The position numbers and the translations under genes were made by a program. The notes under the pieces are model-generated. The model did not search any database. It saw only the letters and a program-made list of their open reading frames with translations, and was not told the DNA's origin. 64,000 nucleotides of DNA from the NCBI GenBank assembly GCA_020635825.1, contig JACJZA010000007.1:62001-126000 (forward strand), given 5' to 3'. Each line of letters starts with the position of its first letter. The first letter of the stretch is position 1. Source of the DNA: Flavobacteriales bacterium. GTDB lineage: Bacteria; Bacteroidota; Bacteroidia; Flavobacteriales_E; Vicingaceae. Shown piece by piece: positions 1-9,476 of the stretch.

Positions 1-590
1 CCTCCGGCACCGGTATAACCGGTAGAAGAAATAATCACATTATTTACTCCTGCAAAAATTCCTTTTTGAACCGTGTAATAAACCATATCTAAATCCATAT
101 TAGTTAATGGTTGTAACATTTTTTGAGCATTTGGTCCTTGAATAGCCAACAAAGAAATATTATCAGAAATATTTGTTAAATCAACACCATTAATATTGTG
201 TTTCACCACCCAATCCCAATCTTTATCAATATTAGCACCATTAACCACCAACATATATTCGTTTTCTCTCATCATATACACCAACAAATCGTCCACTATT
301 CCACCATCGTTGTTTGGAAAACATGAGTATTGAACTTTTCCTGGAACCAATTTAGAGGCATCATTAGAAGTAATTCTGTTGATTAACTCTAAAGCACCAT
401 CACCTTTTACCATAAATTCACCCATGTGAGACACATCGAAAATACCGACATTGTTTCTCACATTTAAATGTTCATCTATTAAACCTGTATATTGTAAAGG
501 CATGTTAAATCCTGCAAAAGGAACCATTTTTGCTCCTAAATCTATGTGGCGTTGTTTTAACGCTATATCTTTTAATTCCAAAACTTCCAT
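1..590 (-). CDS. gcvT: Aminomethyltransferase (glycine cleavage T protein), N-terminal part, cut by window edge
   Basis: Reading the minus strand from the ATG at 590 gives an open frame of about 196 residues to the window edge, starting MEVLELKDIALKQRHIDLGA. It contains PFAGFNMPLQY, the GIFDVSHMGE motif and a DDLLVYMM segment, all typical of the folate-binding GcvT fold. GcvT transfers the aminomethyl carbon of glycine from the lipoyl H protein to tetrahydrofolate in the cytoplasmic glycine cleavage complex. The C-terminal half lies outside the window. It is divergent from pruA, with a 184-base intergenic region holding promoter-like boxes for both genes. The family call is firm. Only completeness cannot be judged. 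Confidence 0.93.
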   Translation of the reverse strand, partial: MEVLELKDIALKQRHIDLGAKMVPFAGFNMPLQYTGLIDEHLNVRNNVGIFDVSHMGEFMVKGDGALELINRITSNDASKLVPGKVQYSCFPNNDGGIVDDLLVYMMRENEYMLVVNGANIDKDWDWVVKHNINGVDLTNISDNISLLAIQGPNAQKMLQPLTNMDLDMVYYTVQKGIFAGVNNVIISSTGYTGAG

Positions 591-612
591 GAGATAAAAA
601 ATTAATGAAGAA

Positions 613-620
613 CAAATGTA
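613..620 (-). promoter_or_regulatory. Putative -7 promoter box of gcvT
   Basis: On the minus strand this reads TACATTTG, an exact match to the Bacteroidota sigma-A -7 consensus TAnnTTTG, 23 bases before the gcvT start. A good -33 TTG at the usual spacing is not evident, so only the -7 element is claimed. Confidence 0.45.
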
Positions 621-707
621 TCAATAATTCAACTAAGTTTTATGAATAAATTTTCTGTTTTCGGTTCAATATTCAACAACTGATTTTAATACTGTTGAAT
701 GCTTTTT

Positions 708-733
708 TTGTTGACTGATAACTCTTATTTTTG
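708..733 (+). promoter_or_regulatory. Putative pruA promoter
   Basis: TATTTTTG at 726-733 matches the Bacteroidota -7 consensus TAnnTTTG, and TTG triplets at 708-710 and 711-713 could serve as the -33 element. The spacing of 12-15 bases is shorter than usual. The box lies 41 bases before the pruA ATG. Confidence 0.4.
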
Positions 734-774
734 GGTTCTATTAAATTTTACTAATTAAATCTAAAATATAAAGC

Positions 775-2400
775 ATGTCAAACGCCTATTTTCAAGTACC
801 TGTAGCAGAAAATGAACCCGTTTTAGGGTATGCTCCGGGAAGCTCAGAAAGAGAAGAATTGCAAGAAGCTATTGCAGAATTAAAATCTAAACAAATTGAT
901 GCTCCAATGATAATTGGAGGAAAAGAAGTAAGAACAGGAAACACTGTTTCGATGCATCCTCCTCATGAAATTGCACATAATTTAGGTTATTTTCACATGG
1001 GAGATAAAACTCATGTTTCGCAAGCTATCCAAGCTGCGTTAGAAGCTAGAAAACAGTGGGCAAATACACCGTGGCAAGACAGAGCGGCCATCTTCTTAAA
1101 AGCGGCTGAATTATTAGCAGGTCCTTTTAGAGCTAAAATGAATGCTGCTACCATGCTTTGTCAGAGTAAAAATGCTTTTCAAGCTGAGATTGATGCGGCT
1201 TGTGAAATGATTGACTTTTTTAGATTCAATGTTCAGTACATGACAGAAATTTATGCTGAGCAACCAGAATCAGCTCCGGGTATATGGAATAGATTAGAAT
1301 ACAGACCATTAGAAGGATTTATTTTTGCCATTACTCCATTTAACTTTACTTCTATTGCTGCTAATTTGTGTGCAGCTCCTGCTATGATGGGAAATGTGGT
1401 AGTATGGAAACCTGCAGATTCACAAATTTATTCTGCTCAGGTAATTATGGAATTATTTAAAGAAGCAGGACTTCCTGATGGTGTAATTAATATTGTTTAT
1501 TGTGATGGACCAGAAGCCGGAGAAGTAGTTTTCAATCATCCTGATTTTGCAGGGTTACATTTTACAGGTTCTACGGCTGTGTTCAAAAACCTATGGAAAA
1601 CCATTGGAACCAACATAGATAAATACAAAACATATCCAAGAATAGTTGGTGAAACAGGTGGTAAAGATTTTATCATTGCACACAAATCGGCAAATGCCAA
1701 AGAAGTTGCTACTGCAATAGTAAGAGGTGCTTTTGAATTCCAAGGACAAAAATGTTCGGCAGCATCGAGAGCTTACATTCCTTCTAACATTGCTGATGAA
1801 GTATTGGCACAAGTGAAGAAAGATGTAAACTCATTTAAAGTAGGTTCTCCCGAAGATTTCAGCAACTTTGTAAATGCAGTAATCGATGAAAGAGCTTTTG
1901 ATAAAATTGCTAGCTTTATTGAATACACCAAAACTCGTGATGACGCTGAGTTTATTTGTGGTGGAAACTACGATAAATCAAAAGGATACTTTATTGACCC
2001 TGTAGTTGTAAAAACAACCAACTCGCACTTTAGAACCATGTGTGAAGAAATTTTTGGCCCATTTATTACCATTTATGTGTATGATGCCGAAGATTTTGAA
2101 GGGGCATTGGAAACATTAGATAAAACATCTGAATATGCTTTAACAGGTGCTATCTTCTCTAAAGATAGATATGCAGTTGGTGTAGCCACTAAAATGTTAG
2201 AAAACGCTGCAGGTAATTTTTACATTAATGATAAACCAACCGGAGCTGTTGTTGGCCAACAACCATTTGGCGGAGCGAGAGCATCCGGAACCAACGATAA
2301 AGCAGGTGCTGCGATGAATTTATTACGTTGGGTTTCGGCACGTACCATTAAAGAAACATTTGTGCCTCCAACCAATTACAGATATCCTTTTTTAGGTTAA
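775..2400 (+). CDS. pruA: L-glutamate gamma-semialdehyde (1-pyrroline-5-carboxylate) dehydrogenase
   Basis: This 541-residue protein is an NAD-dependent aldehyde dehydrogenase of the long-form P5C dehydrogenase group, which oxidises glutamate semialdehyde to glutamate in proline breakdown. Visible motifs are the cofactor-binding ITPFNFTS segment near residue 190, the VGETGGKD motif with the general-base Glu near 293, and FQGQKCSAASR with the catalytic Cys near 327. The C-terminal GAVVGQQPFGGARASGTNDKAG segment is characteristic of P5C dehydrogenases rather than generic aldehyde dehydrogenases. The length fits the family (about 540). No proline dehydrogenase domain is fused and none lies next to it. 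It is followed after 27 bases by a lipoprotein gene on the same strand. Confidence 0.95.
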   Translation: MSNAYFQVPVAENEPVLGYAPGSSEREELQEAIAELKSKQIDAPMIIGGKEVRTGNTVSMHPPHEIAHNLGYFHMGDKTHVSQAIQAALEARKQWANTPWQDRAAIFLKAAELLAGPFRAKMNAATMLCQSKNAFQAEIDAACEMIDFFRFNVQYMTEIYAEQPESAPGIWNRLEYRPLEGFIFAITPFNFTSIAANLCAAPAMMGNVVVWKPADSQIYSAQVIMELFKEAGLPDGVINIVYCDGPEAGEVVFNHPDFAGLHFTGSTAVFKNLWKTIGTNIDKYKTYPRIVGETGGKDFIIAHKSANAKEVATAIVRGAFEFQGQKCSAASRAYIPSNIADEVLAQVKKDVNSFKVGSPEDFSNFVNAVIDERAFDKIASFIEYTKTRDDAEFICGGNYDKSKGYFIDPVVVKTTNSHFRTMCEEIFGPFITIYVYDAEDFEGALETLDKTSEYALTGAIFSKDRYAVGVATKMLENAAGNFYINDKPTGAVVGQQPFGGARASGTNDKAGAAMNLLRWVSARTIKETFVPPTNYRYPFLG

Positions 2401-2427
2401 TTACTCACTTTTAAAATTAAAAATACA

Positions 2428-3081
2428 ATGAAAAAAATATTGATTCCAATTACTATTATCGCTGCTATGTTTGTGAGCTCATGTGGAAACTCAGAAAGCC
2501 ATGAAACAACAGAAACACCAACAGGAAACGCTGAAGCTATTTGTTTTTATGAATACGACAATACTTCTTCTGCTACAGTTAAGTGGACTGCTTTTAAAAC
2601 ATCTGATAAAGTAGCCGTGGGTGGAACATTTAACGAAGTAAATGTAAAAGCAGGTGAAAAATCGACTAAGTTAGCCGATGTATTGAGAACCATTACAGTA
2701 AGCATCCCTACTTCGAGTACCAATACTACTAACCCTGATAGAGATGCTAAAATTACTAACTCCTTTTTTGGTGCAATGGCAAATACCGACATTATTTTGG
2801 CGCACGTAAAAGATGTGGAGGGAGACAACGAAAGTGGGACTTGTACTTTTTATTTAACCTTAAACGATGTTGAAAAAGAAGTGGCTTTAAGTTATACTGT
2901 TGCCGACAATGTAGTAAAAATGACAGGGGAAATTGACATGAACAACTGGAATGCACAAGGAGCAGTTGAATCTTTAAATAAAGTGTGTGAAGATTTACAC
3001 AAAGGTGCTGACGGAGTAAGTGTTACTTGGCCTAATGTAGAATTAGAAATTGAAGCGACTTTGGCAAAAAGATGTCATTAA
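2428..3081 (+). CDS. YceI-like domain lipoprotein
   Basis: This 217-residue protein begins with a lipoprotein signal peptide: basic start, hydrophobic stretch, lipobox SSCGN with the lipid-modified Cys near 19. The mature part contains the segment SSATVKWTAFKTSDKVAVGG near its start, the VSIPTSSTNT strand, and the closing FNxxxW-like and WPNVELEIEATL strands expected of the YceI lipocalin-like fold. YceI proteins bind isoprenoid-type lipids in the periplasm, but the ligand here is unknown. It probably shares a transcript with pruA, which lies 27 bases upstream, and is followed by a clear terminator. The YceI assignment is by pattern only and should be read as likely, not certain. Confidence 0.75.
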   Translation: MKKILIPITIIAAMFVSSCGNSESHETTETPTGNAEAICFYEYDNTSSATVKWTAFKTSDKVAVGGTFNEVNVKAGEKSTKLADVLRTITVSIPTSSTNTTNPDRDAKITNSFFGAMANTDIILAHVKDVEGDNESGTCTFYLTLNDVEKEVALSYTVADNVVKMTGEIDMNNWNAQGAVESLNKVCEDLHKGADGVSVTWPNVELEIEATLAKRCH

Positions 3082-3102
3082 GAAAATAATATTAGATAAA
3101 AG

Positions 3103-3136
3103 AAAATCTCAACCAAATGGTTGGGATTTTTTATTT
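3103..3136 (+). terminator. Rho-independent terminator after the YceI-like gene
   Basis: A 12-base stem (3103-3114 with 3119-3130, one G-T pair) with a 4-base loop is followed by a T-rich run. It sits 21 bases after the stop codon and marks the left border of the restriction-modification island. Confidence 0.85.
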
Positions 3137-3202
3137 TGTGATTACCTTACAAAAAAGTAAATAATTAATTATGAATTTTCTTTGTAAGAAAATGGCTTAA
3201 CA

Positions 3203-6326
<3,124 letters not shown>

Positions 6327-6334
<8 letters not shown>

Positions 6335-7043
6335 ACCCAATTAATTTAATAACCAACATGCCAACAGCTATTGCTATTCCAAAACTTAATAATGTACCTA
6401 TTAAAATATATTCTGTTAGTTTTCTGTCTTTAGATTCTTTTAAATCTCCAAAGCGGAATACCGATTTCGCAGCTAATAAAAACCCTATACCTTCCCAATT
6501 ACCTGTTATTACAAATATAAAAACAAATAAACGTTCTAACATGCCAATATATTTACCAGCATTGCTCAATGATTCATCATTTTTCTCATCTAAAGATGCA
6601 GACCAGGTTGACATCAATTCTCGCATTACAATGCCCGATACTACTGTTATTAAGAGTGTGGCAGTAGTATAAATCCAAATTTTAGGAGATGATAGTATTG
6701 GATTTAGATTTATTTCGGGTTTGAAAAACAATACCCACATTACTATTATACTTATGATATGTGCTATTTGGTCTATTATAAACCAATTAGACTTATTTTC
6801 TTCTTTTTGAGCATATAGTTTTATGGCGTCAATAATACCGTGTGCACCCATAAGTAATAATGCTAAACGCCAATGATTTATATTCCAAAGCACTAATATG
6901 ATTAAAAGACCATGTATTAAAATATGTGCATATAGGTAGATGGATTTAGATTTATTTGCCTCTTTATCTTTTACCCATGAAGTAGGTTGTAGAAGAAAAT
7001 CCCCTATAAAATGGGCTAATAGGAGTTTTATAAGTATAATCAT
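6327..7043 (-). CDS. DUF3307 family integral membrane protein
   Basis: A 238-residue polytopic membrane protein. The start LIKLLLAHFIGDFLLQPTSW, with conserved HFIGDFLLQ, is the hallmark of DUF3307, followed by a hydrophobic segment near LYAHILIHGLLIILVL and the MGAHGIIDAIKLY motif. Further helices near residues 85-105, 120-140, 170-190 and 215-238 give about six membrane spans. The biochemical function of the family is unknown. Its start overlaps the stop of satD by four bases (ATGA), and its stop overlaps the start of hsdR, so all three genes should be translated together. SatD and DUF3307 proteins are a recurrent gene pair, to my knowledge. What is notable is that the pair sits inside an hsd locus. 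Confidence 0.85.
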
Positions 7044-7684
7044 TGTAGTAAGGATTTAATTTTGTTTCGGTACATCTTTTCAAGCTCTAATATTTCATTC
7101 ATATTTGCTCTGTTCCATCTTCGGCTTACACCACTTTGTTTTATGCCCAATTGTTTGCCAATTTCTTCTTGTGTTATATCAGGGTTATTTAATACAATTT
7201 GAACCAATTCTGCTGAAGAAACCGACCATTTATCCATAAATATACCCGCTAATTTTAAGTACAAATTCATTTCTTCGTCAAAGCTTTTCCAAGGGCTTTT
7301 AATTCCCATTGTACTATTCTCTTTTTTTAATAGGTCGAACTTTTCTCCTGAATTTATAAAGGCAGAGCCATTACTTTCTGATATACTTTCACCTGTATAG
7401 TTTTTTTCTCCTATACCAATAGCCATCCGAACATCTATTGTGCTGCTTTTTTTTCTTTCATCTAGGGGAGCTACTTTTTTAATTAGGGCTTTTATTTCCA
7501 TTGCCTTTAATAATGCTTCTTGACTATCGGTTATTTCTACTTGAAAAAAATCGCCTCTATCTAATTTCCAATCTTTAGGACTCTCGCCCCATGTTGAAAA
7601 TAATTTTTTGAGTGGATTCAACCATTTTTCTTGATTTACCAACTTTCTTGATGCAATAATATCTCCTGTAATAATGGCTACCAT
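7040..7684 (-). CDS. SatD-family protein with C-terminal helix-turn-helix
   Basis: A 214-residue soluble protein matching the SatD family, named after a gene of the streptococcal sat (secretion and acid tolerance) operon. It opens with the conserved VAIITGDIIASRKL segment, continues with WKLDRGDFFQVEI and VRMAIGIGEK, and a GSAFINSGEKFD motif. The last 50 residues contain an apparent helix-turn-helix, TQEEIGKQLGIKQSGVSRRW, so DNA binding is likely. The RGDFFQ and RMAIGIG segments recall the core strands of class III nucleotide cyclase folds; this is only an impression. The gene has its own TAnnTTTG box 26 bases upstream, with paired direct repeats over the expected -33 region, so autoregulation is a reasonable inference. 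It is the first gene of a coupled set with the DUF3307 gene and hsdR. Confidence 0.82.
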   Translation of the reverse strand: MVAIITGDIIASRKLVNQEKWLNPLKKLFSTWGESPKDWKLDRGDFFQVEITDSQEALLKAMEIKALIKKVAPLDERKKSSTIDVRMAIGIGEKNYTGESISESNGSAFINSGEKFDLLKKENSTMGIKSPWKSFDEEMNLYLKLAGIFMDKWSVSSAELVQIVLNNPDITQEEIGKQLGIKQSGVSRRWNRANMNEILELEKMYRNKIKSLLQ

Positions 7685-7709
7685 AGTTAATTTTTTGAAT
7701 TATAGAATA

Positions 7710-7774
7710 CAAATATATAAAATATTCCTTAAATCGGTAATAATTTGAGATATGCTTTAAATCGGTAATAATTT
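7710..7774 (-). promoter_or_regulatory. satD promoter with paired direct repeats (putative operator)
   Basis: On the minus strand TATATTTG (7710-7717) matches TAnnTTTG exactly. Two identical 18-base direct copies lie upstream, at 7729-7746 and 7757-7774, with starts 28 bases apart; each holds the core TTATTACCGATTT. The nearer copy covers where a -33 element would lie. This arrangement looks like a regulator-binding site, and the helix-turn-helix of SatD is the obvious candidate. A weaker, altered third copy may follow at about 7776-7793. Confidence 0.6.
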
Positions 7775-7819
7775 TAAATATTACGTAAATCAATCATATT
7801 GTAATATCGTTTTTTGTCA

Positions 7820-7881
7820 TCATGCCATTTCTTTTTTAGGAAAGGTTAATAACAAATCCCTATAATATTCATACTGCTTTT
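7820..7881 (-). pseudogene. Remnant of an hsdS 3' end, with its own stop codon
   Basis: Minus-strand reading gives KQYEYYRDLLLTFPKKEMA and a stop at 7820-7822. The first 43 bases (7839-7881) match the 3' end of the intact hsdS (8308-8350) at 39 positions, and all four differences are synonymous. This looks like the original end of an hsdS gene now separated from its body by the GIY-YIG gene and its flanking repeats. There is no start codon and no functional product is expected. Confidence 0.7.
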
Positions 7882-7888
7882 TTTTCAC

Positions 7889-7920
7889 GTCATTGCGAGG
7901 GCTTTGCCCGAAGCAATCCA
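7889..7920. repeat. Left copy of a REP-like inverted repeat flanking the GIY-YIG gene
   Basis: The sequence opens GTCATTGCGAG and closes GAAGCAATCCA around a short GC-rich palindromic centre. The reverse complement of the same outer blocks occurs at 8254-8283, so the two copies are inverted relative to each other around the gene. The GC content is far above the neighbourhood. Similar CATTGCGAG...GAAGCAATC intergenic repeats are widespread in Bacteroidota chromosomes. Confidence 0.75.
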
Positions 7921-7935
7921 GTAAATCCAGTAGTG

Positions 7936-8301
7936 TTACCATTCTTTTATTTCTTCCCATAAATCTTTCCACTCTGGATTTATGGTTTCAATTAACTTTA
8001 ATTTATTTTTCCTGTTGCCACCTTTTATTCGTTTTTCTTCGGCTATTGCTTCTTCAATACTTTGAAAACCTTGATAGTAAACTAACAAATTGCAACCGTA
8101 TTTTGCAGAAAAGCTTTCAGGATTATATTTTGTTTTATGCTCGTAAATACGTCTTATTAAATCGGCTGTAACGCCTGTATAAAGTGTTCCATTTCGTTTA
8201 CTTGCCATAATATATTCTGCTCCTCCTCGTGTCATTGTGTTGCGTTGTTTTTCTGGATTGCTTCGCCTGCGGCTCGCAATGACGGGGAAGAATCGGCTCA
8301 C
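7936..8301 (-). CDS. Stand-alone GIY-YIG nuclease-superfamily protein
   Basis: A 121-residue frame in which residues from about 29 form a GIY-YIG domain: EYIMASKRNGTLYTGVT carries the two strands of the name motif (YTG in place of YIG), followed by the catalytic-type Arg in LIRRIYEHK and the metal-binding Glu in the EEAIAEEKRIKGG helix. The domain ends NPEWKDLWEEI, as in small COG2827-type proteins. These are predicted DNA-cutting enzymes of unknown biological role. The first 22 residues are encoded by the right-hand REP-like repeat. Translation may begin at GTG 8301, overlapping the hsdS stop as GTGA, or more plausibly at ATG 8235 (MTRGGAEYI). The gene interrupts the hsd operon between hsdS and satD and is flanked by inverted repeats. 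Confidence 0.85.
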   Translation of the reverse strand: MSRFFPVIASRRRSNPEKQRNTMTRGGAEYIMASKRNGTLYTGVTADLIRRIYEHKTKYNPESFSAKYGCNLLVYYQGFQSIEEAIAEEKRIKGGNRKNKLKLIETINPEWKDLWEEIKEW

Positions 8302-8307
8302 AATGAC
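8254..8307. repeat. Right copy of the REP-like inverted repeat, with a second partial unit
   Basis: Positions 8254-8283 are the inverted partner of 7889-7920 with the outer blocks TGGATTGCTTC and CTCGCAATGAC conserved. A second partial unit (CGGCTCACAATGAC, 8294-8307) abuts it. The hsdS stop codon and its last residues (PSL) fall in this partial unit, so the present C-terminus of HsdS was created by the repeat. Confidence 0.75.
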
Positions 8308-9476
8308 GGAAAGGTTAATAACAAATCACGGTAATACTCATACTGCTTTTGTCTTAGCTCAATTTCTTTAGGCAGACCTTCGCTTATGGAAGTAGTGAGT
8401 ACATCAAATTTATCAAGAATGGAAACAATTCGTTCTTGTTCATCCTGTGACGGATTAGGTATTTTGATATTATTTAAGTTCTTCTGGTTTAATTTTGGTT
8501 GTGCTGCACCTGAAATATATGGCGTTAAATCTATGCTGTTTAAATAATACTCAACGAATCTTCTTTCCGCATAAGTATTAAACTTCAAAACATGAGCATG
8601 ATTATTTACCCAAGTTTTACCACTTATACTAAACGCAATAGGAGTATTTCTTGCTATTAAATTTGCACCATCTTCTGAAATTAGTAAATAATCACCCTCG
8701 AAAATATAATCTTTAACATAATCAACAACCCCCGAAGCTCCATAATATGGTATATCTCCTGACTCTCTTAAACCACTTGTTACTGGTTTTCTCATCGAAT
8801 CTAAATTTTCAGCTAATTCCCCCAAAGTTTTCCATTCCACTTCACCTTCCTCAAAAGATAACAACTGCTCACGATAGTAGTTGTACTGTTTTTTACGAGC
8901 TGTAAGCTCTGCTGTAAGCTCTGCTGTAAGCTCTGTAAAGGTATCGAGAATGCGAACTATTTCTTTTTGAACAGGAAGTGGTGGGATGGGGATTTGGAGT
9001 TTTTTCAACTCGCTCATTGGTAAACTTGAAACTGGAGAACCTACTATCTTTTTACTGTATTCTTTAATAATTTCACTTGAATTTAGAAGGTATGATAAAT
9101 AGCTAGAATTTATTTCATTTGAATTTGGCTTTATGACATAAACACCTTCTTTAATGTTCCAATTTTTAGGCTTTGTTTTAATTACAGCAGTTCTACCTAT
9201 AGTACCTGTTCCAGAAAATAAAATATCTCCCAAATCCAAATTTGAACGATTATTAATAAGTTCCAAAGCACGGTCATTTACTCTATCTGTATTATTAAGA
9301 AAAACTATTTCTCCATTTTGAATTTCTCTAACAGTTACATAATATCCCTTAGCATCTACAGTATTTAATTGGAAATTTTTTCGAGGATTCAAACCTGTTT
9401 TTAGTGAATAAATAACCTCTCCCAAAGGTTTCCACTCCACTTCAACACCTTGTAATAAATTACTTAACTCACTCAT
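8298..9476 (-). CDS. hsdS: Type I restriction-modification specificity subunit S
   Basis: A 392-residue DNA-recognition subunit with the usual two target-recognition domains. Two near-repeats show the circular HsdS plan: VEVEWKPLGE at the start recurs as GEVEWKTLGE in the middle, and KKQYNYYREQLLSF in the middle recurs as KQYEYYRDLLLTF at the end. The central conserved helix carries consecutive TAEL repeats, discussed separately. Recognition domain 1 spans about residues 20-165 (ending GSPVSSLPMSELKKLQIPIPPLPVQ) and domain 2 about 210-365. The start overlaps the hsdM stop by four bases (ATGA). The C-terminus TFPSL runs into a REP-like repeat, whereas a second copy of the gene end further on reads TFPKKEMA, so the last residues are not ancestral. 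Confidence 0.95.
   Translation of the reverse strand: MSELSNLLQGVEVEWKPLGEVIYSLKTGLNPRKNFQLNTVDAKGYYVTVREIQNGEIVFLNNTDRVNDRALELINNRSNLDLGDILFSGTGTIGRTAVIKTKPKNWNIKEGVYVIKPNSNEINSSYLSYLLNSSEIIKEYSKKIVGSPVSSLPMSELKKLQIPIPPLPVQKEIVRILDTFTELTAELTAELTARKKQYNYYREQLLSFEEGEVEWKTLGELAENLDSMRKPVTSGLRESGDIPYYGASGVVDYVKDYIFEGDYLLISEDGANLIARNTPIAFSISGKTWVNNHAHVLKFNTYAERRFVEYYLNSIDLTPYISGAAQPKLNQKNLNNIKIPNPSQDEQERIVSILDKFDVLTTSISEGLPKEIELRQKQYEYYRDLLLTFPSL
8898..8933 (-). repeat. Three 12-base tandem repeats in hsdS encoding TAEL units
   Basis: Three consecutive 12-base units (8898-8909, 8910-8921, 8922-8933; the last two identical, the first with one change) encode the ELTAELTAELTA stretch in the spacer helix between the two recognition domains. 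In the EcoR124 family, gain or loss of one TAEL unit changes the spacing of the DNA target by one base. This tract is expected to be unstable by slippage. Confidence 0.9.

Noticed and set aside
3146..3188. CTTACAAA...TTTGTAAG inverted repeat as an island attachment site or hsdR terminator
   Set aside because: The 8-base arms are separated by 27 bases, and no matching copy was found at the other border near 11303-11427.
7575..7793. Minus-strand frame of 72 codons over the start of satD
   Set aside because: It overlaps satD in another frame and spans the promoter repeats; composition is that of AT-rich noncoding DNA.
7893..8171. Plus-strand open frame of 92 codons
   Set aside because: It is antisense to the GIY-YIG gene, begins inside a repeat and has no family character.
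8898..8933. Short tandem repeat as a CRISPR-like array
   Set aside because: Units are 12 bases, directly adjacent without spacers, and in frame within hsdS.
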